DNA of 64,000 bases from the NCBI RefSeq assembly GCF_900107855.1, contig NZ_FNRJ01000001.1, forward strand, positions 310,001 to 374,000. Direction: 5' to 3'. Made by a program: the position numbers and the translations under genes. How positions within the stretch are numbered: position 1 is the stretch's first letter; every line of letters begins with the position of its first letter. The notes under the pieces were generated by a model, which was given only the letters and a program-made list of their open reading frames with translations, had not been told where the DNA came from and ran no database searches. Below are positions 41,541 to 49,818 of the stretch, in pieces. Source of the DNA: Marinobacterium iners DSM 11526. GTDB taxonomy: Bacteria; Pseudomonadota; Gammaproteobacteria; Pseudomonadales; Balneatricaceae.

Positions 41541-42067
41541 CGAACCCTACCCAGGCAGAGAAAATTGGTACCGAGGTCCAGTCCTTCATCGACAGCCGTC
41601 GCAGTCTGATGCTGTCATCACTGACCATAGAAGGCGAGCCATACGCATCTTATGCACCTTTCGCATTCAAGGACGGCGAAATTTATGTCCTGCTGAGCGA
41701 AATAGCCATACATGCATTAAACCTTCAGGCCAACCCGACGGCATCGGTTCTGATCGTGGAAGATGAAGACAGTGCCAAGGAGCTGTTTGCCCGTCGACGA
41801 GTCAACTACAAGGTACAGGCACAGCACATTGAAACAACATCACCGGGATGGGAAGAAGGGATCAAAATTCTTTCAGCACGCCTGGGTAACCGCATTGACA
41901 ATTTGAGCCAACTGTCCGACTTCAAACTGTTCAAATTGATTCCTCAAAGTGGCCGTTATGTAAAAGGATTTGGTCGCGCCTTCACATTGGAAGGTACGGG
42001 TACTCAGGGTATGGGCGTTAGCCACCTGCGTGACGGACACAAAAGGCGAGAGTCCGTCACAACCTGA
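41537..42067 (+). CDS. hugZ: Haem-degrading protein HugZ/HutZ
   Basis: 176 residues of the split-barrel pyridoxamine-oxidase-like HugZ family. IDSRRSLMLSSLTIEGEPYASYAPFAF is the typical N-terminal strand set, and the C-terminal region GRYVKGFGRAFTLEG plus following HLRDGH holds the His-rich tail that contacts haem in HutZ. It breaks down haem in the cytoplasm to release iron. It is translationally coupled to hutX and ends the operon before a large hairpin at 42123. Confidence 0.92.
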   Translation: MTNPTQAEKIGTEVQSFIDSRRSLMLSSLTIEGEPYASYAPFAFKDGEIYVLLSEIAIHALNLQANPTASVLIVEDEDSAKELFARRRVNYKVQAQHIETTSPGWEEGIKILSARLGNRIDNLSQLSDFKLFKLIPQSGRYVKGFGRAFTLEGTGTQGMGVSHLRDGHKRRESVTT

Positions 42068-42122
42068 TGTCTGATGATCATGGCCGGCAGCGACAACAGG
42101 TTGCCGGCCCATCACTCCTCTG

Positions 42123-42170
42123 CCAGCAGGCAGATATTTTATATACACCTATTCAATATCTGCCTGCTGG
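42123..42170. terminator. Long bidirectional hairpin between convergent operons
   Basis: CCAGCAGGCAGATATT (42123-42138) and AATATCTGCCTGCTGG (42155-42170) are perfect 16-base arms around a 16-base loop, placed between the hugZ stop (+) and the receptor stop (-). The right side is followed by CTTTC only, so it may act by blocking exonucleases or read-through as much as by intrinsic termination. Confidence 0.7.
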
Positions 42171-42181
42171 CTTTCAAGTCA

Positions 42182-44248
42182 TTAAAAACGCCAATCCAGA
42201 CCCAATCGAAGATTGCGACCTGCCTCCCAGCTGGCAAGCTCAGAACCATCGTTATTAATCACTCGGACCGTAGAATGTTCCGCATAGCGCTTATCAAACA
42301 GGTTTTCCAGCGCGAGCGTCAACTCTAACTGCCCGCTAGCTGCTTGTGGTTGCCATTGTAGCTGAAGATCATGGACAACATAGCCGGGCTTCTCCGGTCG
42401 GCCGGGACGTACATCCGTAAGACGCTCAACTGCTGTTAATGTATAGCCCAGACTCAGGTCCGGCCTTACCTGCCACAAGGTATCAAGTACCAGACGATCT
42501 CCAGTTGATACCCCCACTCGTGCCGATGCCCCGGTGGTATCACCTGGCAGGCCATCGTAGCCACGGAAGCTGTTATGGCTATAAGCAAGGTTCATCAACA
42601 GGCTTTGCGTACCCCAGTGGGCGCGAACGTCAAAGCCTCGACTGGTTACATCGCCATCCGCGTTATAAATTCGATCTGTCACCCCTGTCGGACCTTCGCC
42701 GTTGGTGACCAGATAATCATCTATGCGTGTTTTATAGAAACTGATATCGAAACCGGCATGATCACCATCCATGAACATGTCCAAGGTGTGCCAGCGGGCA
42801 CCCCATTCATATTGCGTTGCGCTTTCAGGATCCAGCTTTCCATTATTACCCAGAACGAAATCTGGTGTGTATTTGTTGAGCCAGCCCGCCTGGTTGAGTC
42901 GCCCGCCCCGAATGGATTGACCATAGCCCGCAAACAGAGTTAGCTGGTTATCACCTGTCAGCAGGTCCCATTCTCCGCTGATGTTGGGAGACCACTCATC
43001 TCCCGAGGCTTTATATTGATCAGCATAGTAGGTTGTATAGCGATCATGCCTGATTCCACCCGACAAACGGAAAGCACCCAGATTCATACGATTCTGGATG
43101 TACAACCCTGTATTGCTACCATGCTCTGTTAAAGTTACGTTTTGTGAGCGACTGATGCCCTCATCACGATAATAATCCACCCCATAAGTCAGCGCATGAC
43201 CAATGTTGCCCGTATCAAATCTACTGGTGTTGTGTAAATTGAACCCTCGGCTTTCAGTGACCCACTCCGTAGTGCCTGAGGGCAAGAAGCGCTTCAGACC
43301 TACTTCCCCAGTGTATAGATCAACCCCCATATCCACTCCGGGTTGACTATCGGGTTTGAACTGGTAATTCAAGGTATGCGATTCGTTGGAGATACGTTGT
43401 TTGTCACCTCCACGAATAGTGCCCTGATTCGTTTGCCATGGATAGTTGGCGCGAAGTGCGCCGCCGTAATCAAGAGACCGAGAGGTGCTGATGCGAAGAG
43501 AGTGACCTTCATAGTCGAGCAAACTGCCCTTGAACAGATAGTTATTGTGCTCACCATCTGTTGATACCATGGAATCACCGCCCCCAGCACGCACCTCGTT
43601 GTTGGTGTTGGTCCGCGTGTATGCCAGAATACCCATGTGTTCATTTACTTGACCATAAGCAGCTGCAATGCCTCCGATAAAATCACTGGCACTCTCATAC
43701 TGCGCCCCCAACCGGGCACCAAAGAGTTTACCTTGCAGCAAATCCTGAGCATCAACAGTTTGAAACTGAACGCTTCCGCCCAAGGCCCCAGGACCTGCAT
43801 CCGCCTGAGCCGGGCCAGTAAACACCCTCACCTGCTTCATTAAAAAGGGATCAATCTGCACCCGCGCTTGATGGTGAAACACATTTGCCCCTTGCCGCGC
43901 TCCATCAATCTGTATATTCAGATGCAGGTCTTCGACACCTCTAAGGAATATCTTTTGCCCGTTGCGTGAGCCAGTGCCAACCTGAATAGACGGATCCAAC
44001 TTGAAACTATCCTGAAGGTCCTGTGCCAAAGTGCGCGAGAGGTACTGGGTATCGACATCCTTTGAAAAAGTATCTGTGCCAACCGCTGCTTTGATTTCAA
44101 CGGTTTCTCCGAGCAGAGGTTCAGCCCCGACATGGTGATTGTGCTCATCACTGTGTCGATGCTCCTGCGCAAATACCGAGTTTGCTAACATGCAGGCACA
44201 AGCTAGAGGCAATAAACGAAATACAGGTTGGACGGACGCACCAGACAT
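42182..44248 (-). CDS. TonB-dependent receptor with His-rich N-terminus, probably Zur-controlled
   Basis: 688 residues. After the signal peptide (ending FAQ) comes EHRHSDEHNHHVG with five His (30-39), a likely zinc-binding lure at the periplasmic end. The plug has IFLRGVEDLHLNIQIDGARQG and VFTGPAQADAGPGALGGSVQF, and the barrel ends NLRLGLDWRF. The plug and the GARxG/GxLGGS segments resemble the receptor at 49819, so the two are paralogues. A perfect Zur-type box lies 49 bases upstream. It sits next after the fused ABC ATPase gene and may use that importer. Zinc or a zinc chelate is the likely ligand; this is inference. Confidence 0.85.
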   Translation of the reverse strand: MSGASVQPVFRLLPLACACMLANSVFAQEHRHSDEHNHHVGAEPLLGETVEIKAAVGTDTFSKDVDTQYLSRTLAQDLQDSFKLDPSIQVGTGSRNGQKIFLRGVEDLHLNIQIDGARQGANVFHHQARVQIDPFLMKQVRVFTGPAQADAGPGALGGSVQFQTVDAQDLLQGKLFGARLGAQYESASDFIGGIAAAYGQVNEHMGILAYTRTNTNNEVRAGGGDSMVSTDGEHNNYLFKGSLLDYEGHSLRISTSRSLDYGGALRANYPWQTNQGTIRGGDKQRISNESHTLNYQFKPDSQPGVDMGVDLYTGEVGLKRFLPSGTTEWVTESRGFNLHNTSRFDTGNIGHALTYGVDYYRDEGISRSQNVTLTEHGSNTGLYIQNRMNLGAFRLSGGIRHDRYTTYYADQYKASGDEWSPNISGEWDLLTGDNQLTLFAGYGQSIRGGRLNQAGWLNKYTPDFVLGNNGKLDPESATQYEWGARWHTLDMFMDGDHAGFDISFYKTRIDDYLVTNGEGPTGVTDRIYNADGDVTSRGFDVRAHWGTQSLLMNLAYSHNSFRGYDGLPGDTTGASARVGVSTGDRLVLDTLWQVRPDLSLGYTLTAVERLTDVRPGRPEKPGYVVHDLQLQWQPQAASGQLELTLALENLFDKRYAEHSTVRVINNDGSELASWEAGRNLRLGLDWRF

Positions 44249-44296
44249 TAAGACAGCTCCACATAAAGAATATCTAAATTAGATCAATCTTAATAT

Positions 44297-44309
44297 GTTA
44301 TTTTATAAC
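44297..44309 (-). promoter_or_regulatory. Zur-type box upstream of the His-rich receptor
   Basis: GTTATTTTATAAC has perfect GTTAT and ATAAC arms, and the surrounding TAATAT...ATTACA extends the dyad partially. It lies between the receptor start and the end of the ABC gene, giving the receptor its own promoter. Confidence 0.83.
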
Positions 44310-44316
44310 ATTACAG

Positions 44317-45735
44317 TTATATCTGAACGTAATGTCCATTTTCTGACAAGCCCGACGAAGTCAATTGCCACCCTGCTTGCCCTGTTAGATGCACAAGAGC
44401 TTTGTCATGGGTAAAAATAAGCAAGGTACAATCGCTCAATCTTTGCACTGTAAGTAATAGAGAGACCATTTCTTCACGCAGTGCAGGATCCAGCGCTGAG
44501 GTTGGCTCATCCGCTATCAAAAGCTCCGGCTCTGACAACATGGCTCGCGCCAGCAGTAAACGCTGTAATTCCCCTCCACTCAGACTTGCAGGATAGCGTT
44601 GCAGAAACTGATCCGTATGCGGTAGATGCACTTGTTTCAGCCAATGACGTATCTGTGAATCGTGAACTGGCTGTTGTGACACTATCAACGGCTCTTCAAG
44701 AATTTGTCGCAAGGTAAAATGCCTGGCACAAGCAGCTGTTGCATGCTGCGCCAGCAACACAGCTTTACCATTACGATGGAGTTCAGTGCCCTCTGGTAAT
44801 GGATCCCAGCCTGCCAATACACGCGCCAAAGTAGTTTTGCCTGAACCACTGGCGCCATACACCAAGGTCAGACTGCCACGCAGTAGGTCCATTTTAAAAT
44901 TACTGAACAATACACGCCCATGATGATTCAGATTCAGCTGCCTCAGCTCCAGAACCTGCTGGCTTGGGCTGACCAGAGGCTCTTTAAACGTATCAGGGGC
45001 TCTACTACAAATATCTGACGAAAGACTAGTGGCTGGAGCCTGTTCCAGCACTTTCCCAGATCCCATCCGCACCACCTTATCAGCCACGGCTCGTGCCAGA
45101 TCCATGTCGTGTGTGACCAATACAATTGTGCGAATTCGCCTTTGCTGAGCCAGCAGTTGGTAAATTTGATTACGAGTATATTCATCCAGTGCTGCTGTTG
45201 GTTCATCCAATAATAGAATCTCCGGATCACTAACCAGTGCCAAGGCTAAAAGTACACGCTGGATTTCCCCGCCACTGAGATGACGTGGGTACCGTTTCAG
45301 CAGCACTTGTGGCAGTGCCACCTGTCTGGCCAAGTCATGGGCACGCTTGTGACACTCACGCCGTGACAACTTGAAGTGGATATCCAAACCATCCAGCAGG
45401 TGTTCGACTACGGTCATATGAGGGTTCAAATTATCCGCCACCCCCTGTGGAACCATTCCGATACGAGAGTCAGGACTGGCTAAACAGTCTGTACCAAAAT
45501 GTTCAATATGACCTTCTAAATGGCCATGATAGATACCTGCCAATAGCCGTAACAACGTACTCTTACCAGCGCCAGAAGGGCCAGTGATAGCCACGCATTG
45601 CTTTTCTCCGAGTTGAAAGTCGACATTTTGCAATATGGGTTTGTTATCCAGAGTAACTGTAATGTTTCTCAACTGGACCAAAGGTTCATATCGAGCACCA
45701 TTTGTAACCTGTTGAATGGAGCTAACGGCGTTCAT
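44317..45735 (-). CDS. Fused double ABC ATPase of a Dpp/Nik-type importer
   Basis: 472 residues holding two complete ABC domains in one chain, equivalent to DppD plus DppF. First: ITGPSGAGKST, LSGGEIQRVLLALAL, LLLDEPTAALD. Second: VYGASGSGKTT, LSGGELQRLLLARAM, LIADEPTSALD. The two halves are each shorter than DppD or DppF and lack the usual C-terminal oligopeptide/iron-sulfur extension. Fused pairs occur in some peptide, nickel and opine-metal importers. Start overlaps the preceding permease stop (ATGA). It completes SBP-permease-permease-ATPase. Confidence 0.9.
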   Translation of the reverse strand: MNAVSSIQQVTNGARYEPLVQLRNITVTLDNKPILQNVDFQLGEKQCVAITGPSGAGKSTLLRLLAGIYHGHLEGHIEHFGTDCLASPDSRIGMVPQGVADNLNPHMTVVEHLLDGLDIHFKLSRRECHKRAHDLARQVALPQVLLKRYPRHLSGGEIQRVLLALALVSDPEILLLDEPTAALDEYTRNQIYQLLAQQRRIRTIVLVTHDMDLARAVADKVVRMGSGKVLEQAPATSLSSDICSRAPDTFKEPLVSPSQQVLELRQLNLNHHGRVLFSNFKMDLLRGSLTLVYGASGSGKTTLARVLAGWDPLPEGTELHRNGKAVLLAQHATAACARHFTLRQILEEPLIVSQQPVHDSQIRHWLKQVHLPHTDQFLQRYPASLSGGELQRLLLARAMLSEPELLIADEPTSALDPALREEMVSLLLTVQRLSDCTLLIFTHDKALVHLTGQAGWQLTSSGLSENGHYVQI

Positions 45736-46502
45736 GTGTGTTCGGGATTCCGTTTTCCGTTGAAATTATTGAGCAGCAGTATCAGCAGGGTCATCGCACA
45801 GAGCGGCCCTGGAAGCATCCACCAAAAAGCTGGATGGTGTATCCGTTCCTGTGCCTCAAGCAGCAGTGTGCCCCAATTAGCAAGCCGTGGATCAGTGAGA
45901 CCGAGGAACGCCAGACCGGCGCTTAGCATGATTGCCCTGCGAGCATTCTGGAGTAACAACGCCTCCATTAAGGGGAACAAAACGGGCCAGACGTGCCGTC
46001 TCAGTAGATAAAAGCGCGCAGCGCCAAAATGGCGTGCGCTAAGCACCGCATCACTGAACAGCTGCCGTTGTATTGCTGCACGTAACACCCGAAAATCATC
46101 TGGCCAGCTCAGCGCACTGATCAGAATAATCACGGTGCTGACGCCCGGCTCGAGCAAGGCTGACATGATCATCAGTGGAAGAATGGAGGGGATGATCATG
46201 AAAATATCCGTAAGCTTGAGCAAAGCACGATCAACCAACCCACCACAGAACGTGCTCACGGAAGCCAAACCTAACCCTGCAGCCAACGGCAATATTCCAC
46301 AACAAATCGCGACCAACAGCGTACCGGGCAACGCCTCCAAAAGACGTAGCAAGACATCCTGGCCAAGCGTATCGGTTCCCAGCCAGTACTTCACAGACGG
46401 TGGCTGCAATATATGAACGCTCATCTCTACCTGAGGCCAGTCGAGCCACCAAATAAGCAGCCCAAATAAAGCCAAAGCCATAAAAAACAGACGCGCATTC
46501 AT
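45732..46502 (-). CDS. ABC permease, DppC/NikC-like
   Basis: 256 residues with about six membrane helices and the binding-protein-dependent permease motif region LSARHFGAARFYLLRRHVWPVLFPLM, matching the EAA loop. The start HILQPPSVKYWLGTDTLGQDVLLRLL contains the GTDxxGxD motif typical of DppC/OppC/NikC. Downstream partner of the DppB-like protein encoded three bases before it. Confidence 0.9.
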   Translation of the reverse strand: MNARLFFMALALFGLLIWWLDWPQVEMSVHILQPPSVKYWLGTDTLGQDVLLRLLEALPGTLLVAICCGILPLAAGLGLASVSTFCGGLVDRALLKLTDIFMIIPSILPLMIMSALLEPGVSTVIILISALSWPDDFRVLRAAIQRQLFSDAVLSARHFGAARFYLLRRHVWPVLFPLMEALLLQNARRAIMLSAGLAFLGLTDPRLANWGTLLLEAQERIHHPAFWWMLPGPLCAMTLLILLLNNFNGKRNPEHT

Positions 46503-46505
46503 CCT

Positions 46506-47489
46506 TTAGCCTCTGTTGGTCAAAACAGCTATTACCAAATCCAGCAGCGTATTTCCAAGCAGGACAATGCTACCCGTCAACAAAAGCCCTCCTTGCAAGA
46601 GCTGGTAGTCTCTATTGTTGATTGCATCAAGCATCAACGACCCGCTTCCCGGGTAGGAAAAAACAACTTCGATCAGTAAAGATGCTCCTACTACGCCAGG
46701 GAGACTGCTACTTAAGCGAGACAGCAACTCAGGCATGGCATTCGGCAGATACCAGCGCCATAGCAACCGCCATCCTCGTACACCTCTGATCCGTGCATGC
46801 TGAATGAATGGACGGCGTCCAACTTGCTGTGCCAATCCATAGGCAAGATAGAAATAGCGCACACTGCCATGAAGGCTCAACGCCAACACTGGCAGAAAGG
46901 CATGATAAGCCCAATCAATAATAGCAAAGCTACCGTGCAACTTAGCTTGCAGACTAATACCACCTCCCGTTGGAAACCAGCCCAGTGAAATGCCAAACAG
47001 ACTGAGTAATAGCAAAGCAACAACAAATCCCGGAAGACTGCTGAGCAGGGTCACCAATCCAACCAGCATCCGCGAAACTGTTTGAGCAGGCGCAATTCCG
47101 GCCAGCAATCCAAGGAATGAGCCGATAATTAATGATAGCGGCAACGCAATGACAACCAACGCCAGCGTCCAGGGCAGTGCCCCCATCAGCACCTCAACAA
47201 CAGGTGCCGAGTAGAGTAAGGAATACCCCATATCACCCTGTATCAAGCCACTGACCCATTCCATGAACTGCTCTGGTAATGATTTATTCAAACCTAATCG
47301 TACTTCTGCCTGACGATAATCTTCGGCACTGATATCAGGCCTTATATCGCTGCTCAACAACGCATCAGCCTGATTACCCGGCAAACTCTGAAGCAATACA
47401 AAACTCAAGATGAGCAGCAGAACCAACGCCAAAGCATTATCGAGCAGTGGTTTGAGCACCCTAATCCGTATGTTGGATTTAAAAATCAT
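46506..47489 (-). CDS. ABC permease, DppB/NikB-like
   Basis: 327 residues, six membrane helices, DppB/NikB family: first helix ALVLLLILSFVLLQSLPGNQADALL, then GLIQGDMGYSLLYSAPVVEVL and the EAA loop IQHARIRGVRGWRLLWRWYLPNAMPEL. Overlaps the solute-binding protein gene by ATGA, so synthesis is coupled. Confidence 0.9.
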   Translation of the reverse strand: MIFKSNIRIRVLKPLLDNALALVLLLILSFVLLQSLPGNQADALLSSDIRPDISAEDYRQAEVRLGLNKSLPEQFMEWVSGLIQGDMGYSLLYSAPVVEVLMGALPWTLALVVIALPLSLIIGSFLGLLAGIAPAQTVSRMLVGLVTLLSSLPGFVVALLLLSLFGISLGWFPTGGGISLQAKLHGSFAIIDWAYHAFLPVLALSLHGSVRYFYLAYGLAQQVGRRPFIQHARIRGVRGWRLLWRWYLPNAMPELLSRLSSSLPGVVGASLLIEVVFSYPGSGSLMLDAINNRDYQLLQGGLLLTGSIVLLGNTLLDLVIAVLTNRG

Positions 47490-49060
47490 TGAGTGTTTGT
47501 CGACTCAGAAGTTTTTTCCGACCTGAAAAGCGCCAGTTTGTTGAATGGAAGGGGAACGCCCATCGCTATCCCGCCAGGTGTGAATGCAGCACCGCTATCC
47601 GGACGTTGAGCTGCAAAATTAACTGGATTAACCAAGGGCAATGATGGCAAGTCCTCGTTATAAAGTCGTTCAGCATGCATCATCATCGACTCACGCTGAT
47701 CCGAACTCAGCTGGTACCTCATCAATTCAAGCAATTGAATCAGCTCAGTATTCTTAAGGTATTGATCACCGCGCCCTTGGTTACTGCTGAGTAATGTTCT
47801 AAAACGGTCTGGATTCCCTTGGTGACTTTGACTCAACAACGCAAGATCAAAGTCTTTTTGTTGCAGCGCCTTGGTCAGCGGCACATCCTGAAGCAATGCG
47901 ATACTGAGACGAAAACCAAATTCAGTTAACTGATGCGCCAATACCTTAGCCAGGCGCTCTGAAGTCGGAGATGCAATTAGCTTCAGATGAATAGGTTGGC
48001 CGCTTGCATCAGCCCAGCGCCCGTCAGGCAATCGTGTCCAGCCTGCAGCTTGAAGCTGCACCGTGGCAAGTTCAGGATCAAAGGCATACAGGTCCAAACC
48101 ATCGAGGCTGCCTTCTTGACGGTATGCCGGCCGCGCAGGCAATGCATGCCCGTGGAATGCCAGCCCAACCAGCTGTGCACGGTCGATTGCTCTTGCCACG
48201 CCATGACGTGCCACTTTGTCGACAAAGCGATCACTGTGATTGAATAACAAACGATAGGGATGGTTTGAAGCCGTCTGTAAAATATCAGCTCCAGCATTGC
48301 GAAACAGATCCACAAACTCTTGCGGTATGCTCATAACATCCACATGCCCGTCTCGCATCGCGGCGGCTGCCGCATGCGGAGAAAGACGGTTAATAATCAC
48401 GTTTTGGTAACGTGGTTTCCCTAGATGCCAATTATCATGGCGTGATAAGTGATAGAACCCCTGGGCTCGATTGTAATCAGTCAATCGGTAAGGCCCTGAT
48501 CCCGTAAGGGCCTTGGGGTTTGTGAAACGCTGTGGATCATTAACCTCAGCATAAACATGCCGTGGAAGAATCGGCAAAGAGCCTGCTACATGTTCGACGA
48601 AAAGCGCATCAGGGCTCTGCAGACATATGCTGACTTTATTCCCATTTGAACTGACGGTATCAATACCGCTGACATCTACGAAACGATACCGATGCTCCTG
48701 AGCATACTCCAAGGTAAAAATTACGTCCTCAGCGTTAACCGGCTCGCCATCATGCCACCGAGCCCGATCATCCAGTGAGAAATGATGACATCGCTGATCT
48801 TTATCACTCGACCACTGCTTCGCCAACAAGGGTTTGAGATTACCTTCTTCATCTTTCCAGACTAACGTATCGAACAGGAAGCTCGTGTAAACGTAACCCG
48901 GACCTCGCGCCATATGTAAGTAAGGTGCCAGCTGCCCCCAATCCCCGCGTGCATCAGCAATAACCAAACGCTGTTCATCAGCCTGCGTTGCGGGCACCAA
49001 GAAACTGCAGTGGAGAAGAAATCCTGCCAAAATCCTCTTTGTATGTTTAGCGGTCAACAT
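47486..49060 (-). CDS. Solute-binding protein family 5 (DppA/NikA-like)
   Basis: About 524 residues from the ATG at 49060 (signal peptide MLTAKHTKRILAGFLLHCSFLVPATQA), which has GGGGG six to seven bases upstream; an ATG at 49075 is possible but overlaps more of the previous gene. Family 5 landmarks are GPGYVYTSFLFDTLVWKDEEGNLKPLLAKQWSS, WHDGEPVNAEDVIFTLEYA and TGSGPYRLTDYN. The protein is rich in His near LHMARG and HAAAAAMRDGHVD. Members bind peptides, nickel chelates, opine metallophores or, for DppA, haem. Between two TBDR genes and beside a tetrapyrrole-methylase-like gene, a metal chelate is the likeliest ligand. Confidence 0.87.
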   Translation of the reverse strand: MLTAKHTKRILAGFLLHCSFLVPATQADEQRLVIADARGDWGQLAPYLHMARGPGYVYTSFLFDTLVWKDEEGNLKPLLAKQWSSDKDQRCHHFSLDDRARWHDGEPVNAEDVIFTLEYAQEHRYRFVDVSGIDTVSSNGNKVSICLQSPDALFVEHVAGSLPILPRHVYAEVNDPQRFTNPKALTGSGPYRLTDYNRAQGFYHLSRHDNWHLGKPRYQNVIINRLSPHAAAAAMRDGHVDVMSIPQEFVDLFRNAGADILQTASNHPYRLLFNHSDRFVDKVARHGVARAIDRAQLVGLAFHGHALPARPAYRQEGSLDGLDLYAFDPELATVQLQAAGWTRLPDGRWADASGQPIHLKLIASPTSERLAKVLAHQLTEFGFRLSIALLQDVPLTKALQQKDFDLALLSQSHQGNPDRFRTLLSSNQGRGDQYLKNTELIQLLELMRYQLSSDQRESMMMHAERLYNEDLPSLPLVNPVNFAAQRPDSGAAFTPGGIAMGVPLPFNKLALFRSEKTSESTNTQ

Positions 49061-49802
49061 CGATTGCCCCCACATAAATCAGGCAGGCCCAGGGTATTTC
49101 AAGCTCTTCTCCCTGCTCACGAAAAGACTCCAGCGTTAAATGAATAACCCGTTCGTGTTTATTGAATCCTGCAGATAGCACAAGCACCAGGGGCGTATCC
49201 GACGTATACAGTTTCAGCAGGTTTGAGCACAGCTCTTCCACATTCAACCGCATGGTAAAGAGTACCAACACATCCGGTGGTATACCTGTATAGTCCTTGA
49301 TGCCTCCTGCAGTCGTCATCATCAATCTTTGGCTACTGCTATGTAGCAGAGGCTGGGCCAGCAAGGCATTGGCCGCATTGAAACTGGATATACCCGGTAT
49401 AATCACCGGATTGAGGTCATGAAACTCCCCCAGGTAGCCGACCTGTGGACCAAACAGTGTTGGATCACCAAATTCAACCACTACCACACAAAGACCTTCT
49501 GAAACGGCCTGACGCACACGGTGACGAACGTGAGTTTCCCGCTTTTCAATCTCAGAACTATCAACTCCACTTCGCGCCAGAGAAGTAAATAATCCGTGTC
49601 CCGCATCCAAGATCTCAACACCTTCAGGAAAATGTTCAGCAAGCTGTTTTTCAACAAATGGCATAGCAAGGATCAGGTCGGCACTTTGAATGGTCTTCAA
49701 CGCCTTCAGTGTCAGGTTATCCGCGTCGCCGATACCGGCACTCACCAGGTACATCTCACCTTGTGTCGGGGTAGGCGTAGTCGGAACTGTCTTGGTACTC
49801 AT
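49047..49802 (-). CDS. Tetrapyrrole (corrin/porphyrin) methylase-family SAM protein of unknown role
   Basis: 251 residues of the CobM/CbiF-like TP-methylase fold: YLVSAGIGDADNLTLKALKTIQSADLIL (19-46) is the N-terminal SAM-family motif, GDPTLFGP (about 112-119) the second, and VIIPGISSFNAANALL the third. The enzymes of this family methylate uroporphyrinogen or precorrins in sirohaem and cobalamin synthesis. No other cobalamin gene is nearby. It lies between a TBDR gene and its ABC importer genes and is overlapped by the SBP, so it may modify or release an imported tetrapyrrole, or use the fold for a metallophore. This is an unusual companion for a Dpp-type importer. Confidence 0.82.
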   Translation of the reverse strand: MSTKTVPTTPTPTQGEMYLVSAGIGDADNLTLKALKTIQSADLILAMPFVEKQLAEHFPEGVEILDAGHGLFTSLARSGVDSSEIEKRETHVRHRVRQAVSEGLCVVVVEFGDPTLFGPQVGYLGEFHDLNPVIIPGISSFNAANALLAQPLLHSSSQRLMMTTAGGIKDYTGIPPDVLVLFTMRLNVEELCSNLLKLYTSDTPLVLVLSAGFNKHERVIHLTLESFREQGEELEIPWACLIYVGAIDVDR

Positions 49803-49818
49803 AAATAACGCTCTCTGT